Of a stretch of DNA of 64,000 bases, positions 1-7,949 are shown one piece after another. The position numbers were made by a program, and so were the translations under genes. This stretch comes from Trinickia terrae (lineage in GTDB: Bacteria > Pseudomonadota > Gammaproteobacteria > Burkholderiales > Burkholderiaceae), in contig NZ_SWJE01000010.1 in NCBI RefSeq assembly GCF_005144415.1, positions 124,001-188,000 of the forward strand. The letters run 5' to 3'. The notes below the pieces were generated by a model. It saw only the letters and a program-made list of their open reading frames with translations. It had not been told where the DNA came from and made no database searches. Every line of letters begins with the position of its first letter. Position 1 is the stretch's first letter.

Positions 1-360
1 AAACCTCCTGAGCGGCTACGGGAGCTGTGCGAAGCGGATTTCCTTTGGTTCCCACGAAAGGCGTCCCCCGATTATCACGATCAGTTGATTCACTGCTTTC
101 GGAAGGCAGGCTTCACCCCTCGCGTCACACAGGAGGGAGAGGACAACAGCGCGCTCCTGAGTCTGGTGGCCGCGGGACTGGGCTGCACGATCCTGCCCGC
201 TACGGCCAGCATAAATGCGCCTGAGAGCGTGGTCTTCCTGGAGGTCAAAGACCTTGATATCAAGTTGCCACTGGATTTGGTTTGGCGCTCGGACAATAGT
301 TCGCCAGCATTGCAACGTTTCGTCGAGGTCGTGCAGGCCTGTGTGTCTAAAGACCAATAA
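1..360 (+). CDS. LysR-family transcriptional regulator, C-terminal part (cut by window edge)
   Basis: The frame is open from base 1 to a TAA at 358-360 and encodes about 119 residues of a C-terminal effector-binding domain. The segment reading LLSLVAAGLGCTILPA is the typical LysR substrate-binding signature (glycine-rich turn followed by a conserved proline), and it is followed by the usual terminal helix (LQRFVEVVQ). The DNA-binding N-terminus lies upstream of the window. A regulator of this type would bind a small ligand and control a neighbouring operon; which one cannot be told from here. The next gene on the strand is the glycine-riboswitch-controlled oxidoreductase, but a link between them is only positional. 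Confidence 0.85.
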   Translation, partial: KPPERLRELCEADFLWFPRKASPDYHDQLIHCFRKAGFTPRVTQEGEDNSALLSLVAAGLGCTILPATASINAPESVVFLEVKDLDIKLPLDLVWRSDNSSPALQRFVEVVQACVSKDQ

Positions 361-454
361 CATCTTCTCGCCAAGCGGCAGAGGCCGCAGGGCGCCGTCG
401 TGTTAAACCTGTAGCACAGCCATGAAATTGTGTGGCATAGTTGCCACCGCTGTA

Positions 455-660
455 TGCGATTGATATCGGGAGAGTCTCGACCTGCCGCGGCAGGCAAAGC
501 GCCGAAGGAGCAACCGCCCCGGAAACTCTCAGGCTAAAGGACCGGTATCGCTTTTACACTCTGAAGAACCTCGGCGCATACGTCCGCCGACGGTACCGAA
601 GGAGCAAGCTGCGCGAATGCCACGCGTGGTGAATCTCTCAGGTCAAGGACAGAGGGGGCG
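455..660 (+). ncRNA. Tandem glycine riboswitch (two aptamers)
   Basis: Two consecutive copies of the glycine aptamer consensus are visible. Aptamer 1 has CGGGAGAG at 467-474, GCCGAAGGAGCAA at 501-513 and AAACTCTCAGGCTAAAGG at 523-540, ending in ACCG. Aptamer 2 begins near 556, has ACCGAAGGAGCAA at 595-606 and AATCTCTCAGGTCAAGGAC at 632-650, closing with CAGAGGGGGCG. This is the standard order of conserved blocks in both halves of the tandem glycine riboswitch, with a short linker of about 12 nt. It ends about 60 nt before the start codon of the downstream FAD oxidoreductase. Proteobacterial versions usually switch expression on when glycine is high, feeding glycine into catabolism; the mechanism here was not determined. 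Confidence 0.93.
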
Positions 661-722
661 TCCGACTAGCACATGGTGTGCATCGGGCTGCCCTCCCCTA
701 TGACGTCCTGGAAGACCTTCTC

Positions 723-1979
723 ATGACATCCATTGCAGTAATTGGCGGCGGGATCACCGGCGTCACGACAGCGTACGCCCTGGCTAAACGCGGTTTCTCG
801 GTGACGCTGTTCGAACGGCATCGCTACCCGGCCATGGAGACATCGTTCGCAAATGGCGGACAACTTTCTGCGTCGAACGCCGAGGTGTGGACGCATTGGT
901 CCACGCTTGCAAAAGGCATCAAGTGGATGTTGCGCAACGATGCGCCCTTGCTCGTGAACCCTCGTCCGACATGGCACAAGCTAAGTTGGTTCGTCGAATT
1001 TATCGCATCGATTCCGCAGTACCACCGCAATACGATAGAGACGGCTCGGCTGGCAATTGCGGCACGCCAACACCTGTTTGCATGGGCCGAGGCGGAAGGT
1101 ATCGATTTCGACCTCGAGAAGCAGGGCATCCTTCATATCTATCGAGATAGGGCAGGCTTTGATCATGCCGGTCGCGTGTCGCAGTTGCTTTCCAAAGGAG
1201 GACTAGCGCGTCACGCCGTGACGCCGGAAGAAATGCGCGCAATCGAACCAACGCTGGCCGGAAACTATTACGGTGGGTACTACACGGAGAGCGATGCGAC
1301 GGGCGACATCCATAAATTCACGTTGGGACTGGCGTCTGCCGTGCAGCGACTTGGCGTACATACGCTGTACAACCAGGACGTGAAATCTGTATCGACAGAC
1401 GGCCGCTCCGTGACGGTCACAGCCGATGCTGATGGCCAGTGCTCGACGCATGAGTTCGACAGCGTCGTCGTATGTGCCGGAGTGGCAAGCCGACACTTGG
1501 CAAGCCAGCTTGGTGACCGTGTGAATATTTATCCCGTGAAGGGCTATTCAATCACCGTCAATCTGCTTGATAAAGAAAGCCAGGCATCGGCGCCGACGGT
1601 TAGCCTGCTCGACGATGAAACCAAGCTGGTTACGAGTCGCCTGGGCATCGACCGCTTCCGCGTGGCCGGCACCGCGGAGTTCAATGGCATCGATCGGGAC
1701 ATCCGTGCCGATCGCATTCAGCCGCTGGTCGACTGGGTTCACCAGTGCTTCCCGGGTGTCAGCACGCGCAGCGTAGTCCCGTGGGCAGGTTTGCGTCCTA
1801 TGATGCCGAACATGATGCCACGCGTCGGACGCGGTCATGCGACCAACGTGTTCTATAACACCGGGCACGGACACTTGGGTTGGACGCTGTCGGCAGTTAC
1901 AGCGGATATCGTCGCGGACGTTGTTCGGCAGTCTGTGGAGAGTTCGATCGTAGTTGGAGATTCTCTCGTGACCAAGTAG
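723..1979 (+). CDS. FAD-dependent D-amino-acid dehydrogenase / glycine-oxidase-like protein (DadA family)
   Basis: A 418-residue flavoprotein of the DAO fold. The N-terminal Rossmann motif is GGGITG at residues 8-13 with an acidic residue ending the second strand (TLFER), followed by the TSFANGGQLSAS segment typical of DadA. A C-terminal YNTGHGHLGWTLS segment contacts FAD. I chose ATG 723 because the Rossmann strand begins right after it; the frame is open back to 678, but that extension lies in the riboswitch leader and has no family resemblance. E. coli DadA is 432 residues, so the length fits. It would oxidatively deaminate a small D-amino acid or glycine to the 2-oxo acid plus ammonia, probably membrane-associated. 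The upstream glycine riboswitch argues that glycine or a close relative is the physiological signal. The substrate is not proven. Confidence 0.88.
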   Translation: MTSIAVIGGGITGVTTAYALAKRGFSVTLFERHRYPAMETSFANGGQLSASNAEVWTHWSTLAKGIKWMLRNDAPLLVNPRPTWHKLSWFVEFIASIPQYHRNTIETARLAIAARQHLFAWAEAEGIDFDLEKQGILHIYRDRAGFDHAGRVSQLLSKGGLARHAVTPEEMRAIEPTLAGNYYGGYYTESDATGDIHKFTLGLASAVQRLGVHTLYNQDVKSVSTDGRSVTVTADADGQCSTHEFDSVVVCAGVASRHLASQLGDRVNIYPVKGYSITVNLLDKESQASAPTVSLLDDETKLVTSRLGIDRFRVAGTAEFNGIDRDIRADRIQPLVDWVHQCFPGVSTRSVVPWAGLRPMMPNMMPRVGRGHATNVFYNTGHGHLGWTLSAVTADIVADVVRQSVESSIVVGDSLVTK

Positions 1980-1985
1980 CACTCT

Positions 1986-2006
1986 CTTCGTCGAGCGTCG
2001 ACGAAG
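1986..2006 (+). terminator. Perfect stem-loop just after the dadA-like gene
   Basis: CTTCGTCGA at 1986-1994 pairs with TCGACGAAG at 1998-2006 across a 3-nt loop, 6 nt after the stop codon. There is no clear T-run behind it, so it may be a weak or Rho-assisted terminator or a 3'-end stabiliser rather than a full intrinsic terminator. Confidence 0.45.
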
Positions 2007-2017
2007 ATTCCAATCCA

Positions 2018-2206
2018 CTACTGGATCAGCGCCGTACTTTGCTGCATGGCCTGGTCCATGTCGGCGATACCGCAGTCGATCTGAATGATGCCGGTCGCGA
2101 TCTCACGCGTTGTCGGGTCGACGGCCGGCACACTGCACACGCGCTCGCTGGAGGTCCTCAGCCTTGGAACAAGATCGGGCTGGCTTGGCGACTCGAAATT
2201 CGCCAA
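2018..2206 (-). pseudogene. Remnant of a methyl-accepting chemotaxis protein C-terminus
   Basis: The last 30 or so codons of a short open frame read like the end of a chemoreceptor signalling domain: REIATGIIQI, then GIADMDQAMQQSTALIQ. This matches the pattern [24 protein letters not shown] seen at the end of Burkholderia receptors (the intact receptor at 58179-59978 has [17 protein letters not shown]). A stop follows at once where the family continues with an Ala-rich tail, and the N-terminal half of the frame does not look like a receptor. I read it as a decayed fragment, not a gene. The similarity is short, so chance resemblance is possible. Confidence 0.4.
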
Positions 2207-2217
2207 GCACCAATACG

Positions 2218-2595
2218 CTAGCTCTTGTGTACGACTTCAAACGAATACCCGTCCGGATCGAATACATCGGCCGCGTAGTACCCGGGATAGTATTCAAGCC
2301 GTGCGCGAGGCGGGATGTTCTCCCGTGCACCAGCGGTGATTGCGGCGTCGTGGAATTCGTCGACCTTGGCGTTGCTATACGCCACAAAGCCCCAGTGAAC
2401 AGCTTCGGGATTCGGATTCCCCTGCTTCAGCCAGAAGAAGGCCTTCTCGCCATCGCCGAAACCCCACAGGTCAGGATGCCCATTCTCCCCTTTGTACGGC
2501 AGGAAAAACCTAATCCCGATAGGCTTCAAGGCAGCTTCGTAGAAAGCCAGCGAGCGCTCGATATCGCTGACGGTCAGGATCATGTGATCAAGCAT
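2218..2595 (-). CDS. VOC-family (glyoxalase/dioxygenase superfamily) protein
   Basis: A 125-residue single-domain protein of the vicinal-oxygen-chelate fold. It opens with LDHMILTVSDIERSLAFYEA, whose histidine is the usual first metal ligand; it has an internal HWGFVAYS strand with a second histidine and ends in DPDGYSFEVVHK, the conserved C-terminal beta strand. The start at 2595 is preceded by a strong purine-rich ribosome site (GAGGGGGAAGG); an in-frame extension to 2652 runs into azoR and lacks similarity. It lies 10 bp downstream of azoR on the same strand, so the two are probably cotranscribed. VOC proteins next to azoreductases are often linked to detoxification of quinones or electrophiles; the substrate here is unknown. 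Confidence 0.85.
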   Translation of the reverse strand: MLDHMILTVSDIERSLAFYEAALKPIGIRFFLPYKGENGHPDLWGFGDGEKAFFWLKQGNPNPEAVHWGFVAYSNAKVDEFHDAAITAGARENIPPRARLEYYPGYYAADVFDPDGYSFEVVHKS

Positions 2596-2605
2596 ACCTT
2601 CCCCC

Positions 2606-3214
2606 TCACAGTGCAAGTGCTTCGATGGCTCGCTCGCCGTTCGCGACAGCATCTGGAGCGAGCATCGGAATATTCATGCCTTCCGCACGAACAGTCTGGA
2701 CATCCGAGATCCCAATGAAGCCAAGAATTTGGCGAAGGTACGGCTCTGCAAAATCCCACGGCTTCCAGGGGCCCTCGCTGAAGACGCCGCCTGACGCAAG
2801 CAGCAGGAACGCCCGCTTGCCCGTCGCCAGCCCCTCCACGCCAGCACCCGCGTAGTCGAAGGTCTTGCCGGCTCGCACAACATGATCGATCCAGGCCTTC
2901 AAGGACGCCGGGATCCCGAAGTTCCACATTGGAGAGGAGATGATCAGGATGTCCGACGTCATGACTTCGTCCACAAGCCGATCGGACAGATCCGCGGCAC
3001 CCTTGAGCGTCATGACCTCCATTGGATCTTTGCTGGAGATGGCTCTGAGCGTGGTGGCGTCCAGGTAGAGCGGTGGCGCCTTCGCGAGATCGCGCACAAT
3101 CACATTGGCCAAAGGGTATTGCCCCTCCAGTCTCTGGCGCAAGCTATCGGTCAATCGACGGCTAGCGGAATCAGCTCCCCGAGGACTGGATTCAACGATG
3201 AGTATCTGCATCAT
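2606..3214 (-). CDS. azoR: FMN-dependent NADH:quinone/azo oxidoreductase (azoreductase)
   Basis: A 202-residue flavodoxin-like protein. The N-terminus (ILIVESSPRG) holds the phosphate-binding turn for FMN, and SPMWNFGIPA around residue 95 is the flavin-binding motif of AzoR (PMYNFxI in E. coli). E. coli AzoR has 201 residues. The family reduces quinones and azo compounds in two-electron steps with NADH, protecting the cytoplasm from thiol-reactive quinones. Two ATG codons are adjacent (3214 and 3211); either may be used. It is divergent from an HxlR-type regulator across 100 bp, the classic arrangement for local control. It is followed 10 bp later by a VOC-family gene. Confidence 0.92.
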   Translation of the reverse strand: MMQILIVESSPRGADSASRRLTDSLRQRLEGQYPLANVIVRDLAKAPPLYLDATTLRAISSKDPMEVMTLKGAADLSDRLVDEVMTSDILIISSPMWNFGIPASLKAWIDHVVRAGKTFDYAGAGVEGLATGKRAFLLLASGGVFSEGPWKPWDFAEPYLRQILGFIGISDVQTVRAEGMNIPMLAPDAVANGERAIEALAL

Positions 3215-3314
3215 GGTTTCTCACTGGTAGAAGAGAACGATCGCGTCTCGATCGATAAACTCTAACAGCGAGATCAATTGCCACCAATACGGCACATCGA
3301 GGTTAGTAACTTAC
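3215..3314. promoter_or_regulatory. Divergent promoter region between azoR and hxlR-type regulator
   Basis: This 100-bp gap must carry the promoters of both azoR (leftward) and the HxlR regulator (rightward). It contains a near-palindromic stretch GTTAGTAACTTAC at about 3303-3315 just before the regulator start, which could be an operator. No exact promoter hexamers could be fixed with confidence. Confidence 0.5.
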
Positions 3315-3716
3315 ATGGATGTGAGCATGGGAAAAGCTAAACAGCCGCTGGATTCGGCACTGGTCTGCGGCCACGAGGATCCAATCGCGGTTCGCGAATT
3401 ACTCACTCGAGTCGGCGACAAATGGAGCATATTTCTTATATTGTCCTTAGCGAAGCTTGGCGGTCGCGCTCGATTTTCTCAACTTGATCGCGCAATACCA
3501 GGAATATCGCAACGGATGCTGACATTGACATTGACGCATTTGGAGCGAGACGGGTTGATTGCACGAGAGGTGTTCGCGGAAGTTCCTCCGCGCGTCGAAT
3601 ACGAGCTGACAGCGCTTAGCCGAAGCCTAGCGGAGGCCATGCAAGGATTGGTGGACTGGGTGGCTCAGAACTGGAAGCAGGTCCGCACAGCACGAGCGGA
3701 ATACGATGCACGGTAG
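3315..3716 (+). CDS. HxlR-family winged-helix transcriptional regulator with a single N-terminal cysteine
   Basis: A 133-residue protein. The HxlR core is clear: a helix with VGDKWSIFLILSLA, the recognition region RFSQLDRAIPGISQRMLTLTLTHLERDGLI, the wing VPPRVEYELT, and a C-terminal dimerisation helix (LVDWVAQNW). The only cysteine in the protein is Cys18, in the VCGHED segment just ahead of the DNA-binding domain. That is where redox-sensing HxlR members such as Bacillus YodB and HypR carry their sensor cysteine. YodB controls an azoreductase gene, and this gene is divergent from azoR here, so thiol-based sensing of quinones or electrophiles is a reasonable inference. A second ATG lies at codon 5. 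Confidence 0.9.
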   Translation: MDVSMGKAKQPLDSALVCGHEDPIAVRELLTRVGDKWSIFLILSLAKLGGRARFSQLDRAIPGISQRMLTLTLTHLERDGLIAREVFAEVPPRVEYELTALSRSLAEAMQGLVDWVAQNWKQVRTARAEYDAR

Positions 3717-3942
3717 CATCCAACGCAACGCGTCGCTGGTACGACACTGGCGTACACAGACGTCTTTCACGCGTTTGAGGCAAACAGCGATGGGCGAGCG
3801 CTTTTCACTAGCGACGCAAATTTTCTCGCGTGAAGCCTCTTGCGTTGAAGAGGTGAGCACCCAGTCACGGGGACCTCGCCACCAGAATGCCCCAAAAAAG
3901 GAGCCCTACGGTTCAGTGCGCCGGAGGACACGCAACCCCCGA

Positions 3943-4941
3943 TCAGATCTTGAAGCTTTCAAGGCTCGCCGGATGGAACAGCTCGCGCGCTTCCAGCCGG
4001 CGGCTGGAAAGCCCCTCCGCATGATGCCGCGCAAGAAAACGATCGACGACGTGCTCGTTCTGTGCAAAGCCGTACGGCCAGAAGTCGAACCCCATCAACT
4101 TCCGCGCCGCCCGCAAATGATCCTCGACGAACGGCAAAGTCACCTTGGTCGCCGCCGTATCGCTCAGGCGCGCGAGCGCGAGGGCCTTCGATTTCTCGAA
4201 CGCCTTCATGAGCGCGCCCGGCAGCCACGGATGGCGGTCCGCGAGCGTCTTCCTGATCCCAAGCGTGTGCATGATCGGAAACAGCTTCGTTCGCGCATAC
4301 CAATCGGCTGCGCTCTTGTGCGGATCGTCGAAGAGGTACCGGACCTGGGGATGCCCTTGATCGAAGCATGAAGGCGCGCGCGGCCCGATGACGGCGTCGA
4401 TCTTCCCGGCGGCCAACAGGCTGGAGATCGTCTCGCCTTCAGGCGCGTCCTCGAGCTTGATATCGCCGGGCAGCTTCAGCGCGATTTTCTCGACCCTGGC
4501 TGGGTCTTCATAGCCGCCGCGCACCCAGGTCACATCCGACGCCGTCACGCCGTACTCCTCCTCGAGGAACAGACGAACCCAGACATTGGCGGTGAGCTGA
4601 TACTCGGGCACGCCGATGCGCTTGCCCTTCAGGTCTTCGGGCTTGTCGATCCCGCGATCCGCGCGCACGTAGATCGACGTATGCCGGAACGCACGCGACG
4701 GAAAAACGGGGATGGCGATATACGGCGACGTCCCCGCGGCGGTCTTCACCGAATAGCTGCTGAGCGATAGCTCGCAGATATCGTAGTCCGCGTGCCGGAA
4801 GGCCCGAAAGAAAATCTCCTCGGGATCCTGCAGCATGAAAACGGGATCCACGCCGTCGATCTGGACATCGCCATCGACCAACGGCCGTATGCGGTCATAG
4901 TTGCCGACGGCGATCGAAAGCTGGAGCTTGTGATTTCCCAT
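3943..4941 (-). CDS. 4,5-dihydroxyphthalate decarboxylase-like protein (periplasmic-binding fold)
   Basis: A 332-residue protein with no signal peptide. It opens with LQLSIAVGNYDRIRPLVDG and continues with DPEEIFFRAFRHADYDICELSLSS; both are hallmark segments of the Pht5 family of 4,5-dihydroxyphthalate decarboxylases, which share the fold of NMT1/SsuA-type binding proteins. The length equals that family (about 331). Related annotations call such proteins ABC substrate-binding proteins, but the lack of an export signal and of transporter genes favours an enzyme. It is transcribed away from a gentisate cluster and shares a LysR regulator with it by position. A decarboxylase acting on a hydroxyphthalate could yield 3-hydroxybenzoate, the substrate of the neighbouring monooxygenase; this is inference. 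Confidence 0.75.
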   Translation of the reverse strand: MGNHKLQLSIAVGNYDRIRPLVDGDVQIDGVDPVFMLQDPEEIFFRAFRHADYDICELSLSSYSVKTAAGTSPYIAIPVFPSRAFRHTSIYVRADRGIDKPEDLKGKRIGVPEYQLTANVWVRLFLEEEYGVTASDVTWVRGGYEDPARVEKIALKLPGDIKLEDAPEGETISSLLAAGKIDAVIGPRAPSCFDQGHPQVRYLFDDPHKSAADWYARTKLFPIMHTLGIRKTLADRHPWLPGALMKAFEKSKALALARLSDTAATKVTLPFVEDHLRAARKLMGFDFWPYGFAQNEHVVDRFLARHHAEGLSSRRLEARELFHPASLESFKI

Positions 4942-5085
4942 TGCATCTCCTCTCTAGGTTGAACCAAGCGAAGCGTGAGCGACGGCATGGCCATTCGAGC
5001 CACGAGACCGGGTCGATCGCCGTCGTTTCATTCTATATAGCATGATCCTATTGTGTATAATGCATTGTCAAGGGTCATTGGGAAA
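4942..5085 (-). promoter_or_regulatory. AT-rich promoter region of the decarboxylase-like gene
   Basis: The gap between the LysR stop and the decarboxylase start is clearly more AT-rich than its flanks. On the minus strand it contains TTGACA (5071-5066) followed by TATACA and TATATAG boxes within 40 nt, but no pair has ideal spacing, so the exact promoter is unresolved. A ribosome site (GAGAGGAG) precedes the start codon at 4941. Confidence 0.4.
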
Positions 5086-6009
5086 TCACGGCTCCGCATC
5101 GGCGGCCGCACAGGCTCTCAAGCAGTCGAGCGCGGCAGAAACCGCGGTGCGGCTAAGGCTGTCGGGGCGCCAGTACATCGACACCGAGCCGAAGCCGGCA
5201 AGCTGCACGGGCAGGATCCTCACCGCGTTCATCCGCTCGAAACGCAGCGCGCCCCGATGCGACGCGATGCCCAGGAGATCGGTGTGATTGAGAAGCGTGA
5301 TGTTGAGCAGCGACGAATTCGATTCCACGCAACGGCTCGGCATCGTCTGTCCGGCGGCTGCGAGAGCGGTCTCGAAAGCGGTGCGCACGGGCGTGCCGCG
5401 AGGCCAGACGATCCACGGGTACGCGAGCAAATCTTCCCAATCGACGGTGCCCTTCTCCCCCAAGGGATGCTGCGGCCGGCACACGAAATGAATCGGCTCC
5501 ATGTACAGGATTTCGGCTTCGATCTGCGGGTCCGCATTGTCCGGGGCCGAACGGCCGACGACGATGTCCAGCTCGCCGCGCACGAGCTGCGGAATCAGCA
5601 GGTTCATCGTGCTTTCGACGAGCCGCACCTGCGCGCGCGGCAGACGCTGCAACAGCCCCGCCACGGCGAGCGGCACCGTATCGCCGGACGCGACGCCCGA
5701 CGTGCCGATCGTCACGAGCCCGCTGCCGCCGTCGAGCAAAGCCTGCATGTCGTCGCGCGCGCCGTCGAGATGCGCCTCGATGCGCCGGGCGTGCTCGATC
5801 AGCGATTCGCCGTAGGCCGTCGGCCGCAGACCCCGCGCGTGCCGCTCGAACAGCGGCAGTCCGACATCCGCCTCAAGCTCCTTGAGCCACTTGGAGAGCG
5901 CGGGCTGCGTCGTATTGAGGGCTGCCGCGGACTGGCTGAGGTTGCCGGTCTCGGCGAGGCTCACCAGTACCTGCAGATGCCTCAGACGCAATCGATAAGT
6001 CCAGTCCAT
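5086..6009 (-). CDS. LysR-family transcriptional regulator of the gentisate region
   Basis: A 307-residue LysR protein. The N-terminal helix-turn-helix reads [20 protein letters not shown] then [15 protein letters not shown], with the usual wing following. The effector domain contains [15 protein letters not shown], a variant often seen in regulators of aromatic catabolism (GbpR/Cbl-like group). The start at 6009 is preceded by AAGAAGG; an upstream in-frame TTG/ATG extension to 6045 has no similarity. It is divergent from the gentisate dioxygenase operon across 119 bp and upstream of the decarboxylase-like gene, so it likely controls one or both. The inducer is probably an aromatic intermediate such as 3-hydroxybenzoate or gentisate; this is not shown by the sequence. 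Confidence 0.9.
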   Translation of the reverse strand: MDWTYRLRLRHLQVLVSLAETGNLSQSAAALNTTQPALSKWLKELEADVGLPLFERHARGLRPTAYGESLIEHARRIEAHLDGARDDMQALLDGGSGLVTIGTSGVASGDTVPLAVAGLLQRLPRAQVRLVESTMNLLIPQLVRGELDIVVGRSAPDNADPQIEAEILYMEPIHFVCRPQHPLGEKGTVDWEDLLAYPWIVWPRGTPVRTAFETALAAAGQTMPSRCVESNSSLLNITLLNHTDLLGIASHRGALRFERMNAVRILPVQLAGFGSVSMYWRPDSLSRTAVSAALDCLRACAAADAEP

Positions 6010-6128
6010 CGAGCCACCCCTTCTTAGGTATATCCAAAACCACATGGATTAGAGCAATTCTTCATTTTACGAGGCATATCTCGCAGACGTATAAATCACG
6101 CAGACGATCGAGCTTTGAGGAGACATCG
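6010..6128. promoter_or_regulatory. Divergent LysR/gentisate operon control region
   Basis: A 119-bp AT-rich gap separates the LysR start (leftward) from the gentisate dioxygenase start (rightward). It must contain the LysR binding site and both promoters. A TATAAA element at 6090-6095 lies about 35 bp before the dioxygenase ATG and may be its -10 region; GAGGAGA at 6117-6123 is its ribosome site. Confidence 0.55.
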
Positions 6129-7178
6129 ATGCCAACCGCCACCCCAGCGCGGGAACAACGCGCGGCCTACTACGAACTGATTGCCCAGCGCCAGCTGTCG
6201 CCGCTCTGGGAATCGCTCCACAACCTCGTGCCCCCTCAACCGAAGCCGCGCGCGAAGGCCGCGATATGGCGGTACGCGCAGATCCGCGACCTGGTGATGC
6301 AGGCGGGCGCGCTCATCAGCGCTCAGGAAGCGGTGCGCCGGGTGCTGGTGCTGGAGAATCCGGGGCTGCCGGGCAAGTCGAGCATCACGCCGAGCCTTTA
6401 CGCCGGACTTCAATTGATCCTGCCGGGCGAGATCGCGCCGAGTCATCGCCATACGCAATCGGCGCTGCGATTCATCGTCGAAGGCCGCGGGGCATGGACC
6501 GCGGTCGACGGCGAACGCACGACCATGCGTCCCGGCGACTTCATCATCACGCCGTCATGGACGTGGCACGACCACGGCAACCCGTCCGTCGATGAAGGCG
6601 GCGAACCGGTGATCTGGCTCGACGGGCTCGACATTCCGCTCGTCGCCAGTCTCGACGCCGGCTTTGCCGAGAGCTACCCGGAAGCGACGCAGCCGGTCAC
6701 GCGCCCCGAGGGCTACAGCTTTGCGCGCTTCGGCCACAACATGGCGCCAGTGCGAGAGCTCGCGCCGCACCCCACCTCGCCCATCTTCAGCTATCCGTAC
6801 GAACGCAGCCGCGAGGCGCTCGACACGCTCTATCGCCACGGCGAGCTCGACGCCTGGGACGGCGTGAAGCTGCGCTACGTGAATCCCACGACGGGCGGCT
6901 GGCCGATGCCGACGATGGCGACGTTCATGCAGTACCTGCCGGCAGGCTTCGAAGGCCGGGCCCGGCGCAGCACCGACGCCACCGTCTATTGCGTCGTCGA
7001 AGGACACGGCACGGCTTACATCGGCGGCGACGCGTTTTCATTCGCGGCGCACGACGTGTTCGTCGTACCGGCGTGGCAGCCGGTGCGCTTCTCCGCGGTT
7101 GGCGAAAGCGTGCTGTTCAGCTACTCCGACCGGCCCGTGCTCGCCGCGCTGAACCTGCTGCGCGAGGAGCGCCTCTGA
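6129..7178 (+). CDS. Gentisate 1,2-dioxygenase
   Basis: A 349-residue bicupin. The N-terminal cupin carries the iron-binding pair and glutamate context [16 protein letters not shown] (His-x-His near residue 104), then WTWHDHGN, which supplies the third histidine; the C-terminal half repeats the cupin fold ([25 protein letters not shown]). This pattern and length match gentisate dioxygenases such as NagI. The enzyme opens the ring of gentisate (2,5-dihydroxybenzoate) between C1 and C2 to give maleylpyruvate. It is the first gene of a four-gene run (6129-9822) whose products cover the pathway from 3-hydroxybenzoate to fumarate and pyruvate. Confidence 0.95.
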   Translation: MPTATPAREQRAAYYELIAQRQLSPLWESLHNLVPPQPKPRAKAAIWRYAQIRDLVMQAGALISAQEAVRRVLVLENPGLPGKSSITPSLYAGLQLILPGEIAPSHRHTQSALRFIVEGRGAWTAVDGERTTMRPGDFIITPSWTWHDHGNPSVDEGGEPVIWLDGLDIPLVASLDAGFAESYPEATQPVTRPEGYSFARFGHNMAPVRELAPHPTSPIFSYPYERSREALDTLYRHGELDAWDGVKLRYVNPTTGGWPMPTMATFMQYLPAGFEGRARRSTDATVYCVVEGHGTAYIGGDAFSFAAHDVFVVPAWQPVRFSAVGESVLFSYSDRPVLAALNLLREERL

Positions 7179-7228
7179 ACGGCGCGTCCCCTCCCCCTTG
7201 GCTTCCTCTTATTAGCGAGTCGATCATC

Positions 7229-7927
7229 ATGGCATTCGTCTTCCCCCCCGCCGCTCCCGTCGGTATTCCCGTCGCCGGCAGCGACGACCTGTTCGCGGTG
7301 CGCCGGGTCTACTGCGTCGGCCGCAACTATGCGGCTCATGCGCGCGAGATGGGTTTCGATCCGGACCGCGAGCCCCCGTTCTTCTTCTGCAAGCCCGCCG
7401 ATGCCGTGGTGCCGGTCGCGTACGGCGAGACGCTCGAGCTCGCCTATCCGGGCGAGACGCAGAACTACCACTACGAAGCGGAGCTGGTCGCGGTCATCGG
7501 CAAGGGCGGATCGGACATTCCGCTGAATCAGGCGCTCGAGCACGTCTGGGGTTATGCAGTCGGTCTCGACATGACGCGGCGCGACCTGCAGATGAAGATG
7601 CGCGAAATGGGCCGTCCGTGGGAAATCGGCAAGGCGTTCGACCGTTCCGCGCCGATCGGCCCCATTCACCCGGCCAGCGCGGCCGGCCATTTCGAGCAGG
7701 GCGGCTTGTGGCTGACGGTCAACGGCGAGACGAAGCAGAAAAGCGACGTATCGCATCTGATCTGGTCGGTGGCCGAGACGGTCGCCGATCTGTCCAGGTT
7801 CTTCCGGCTCGAGGCGGGCGACGTGATCTTCACCGGCACGCCTGAAGGCGTCGGCGCAGTGAAGCGCGGGGATGTGATGGCCGTCGGCGTCGAGCGCCTC
7901 GGCGAACTGACGGTGCGAGTCGTCTAA
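7229..7927 (+). CDS. Fumarylpyruvate hydrolase (FAH family)
   Basis: A 232-residue fumarylacetoacetase-family protein. VRRVYCVGRNYAAHAREMG near residue 25 is the signature of the small FAH-type hydrolases, and NYHYEAELVAVIG contributes the acidic metal ligands; TGTPEGVGAV near the end is the conserved C-terminal loop. Start at ATG 7229: the frame runs far upstream but that part overlaps the dioxygenase gene. The protein splits fumarylpyruvate into fumarate and pyruvate, the last step of the gentisate pathway. It follows the dioxygenase after 50 bp and precedes the isomerase by 22 bp, so the three genes are likely one transcript. Confidence 0.93.
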   Translation: MAFVFPPAAPVGIPVAGSDDLFAVRRVYCVGRNYAAHAREMGFDPDREPPFFFCKPADAVVPVAYGETLELAYPGETQNYHYEAELVAVIGKGGSDIPLNQALEHVWGYAVGLDMTRRDLQMKMREMGRPWEIGKAFDRSAPIGPIHPASAAGHFEQGGLWLTVNGETKQKSDVSHLIWSVAETVADLSRFFRLEAGDVIFTGTPEGVGAVKRGDVMAVGVERLGELTVRVV

Positions 7928-7949
7928 ACCCAACCAAGCGGACGCTATC

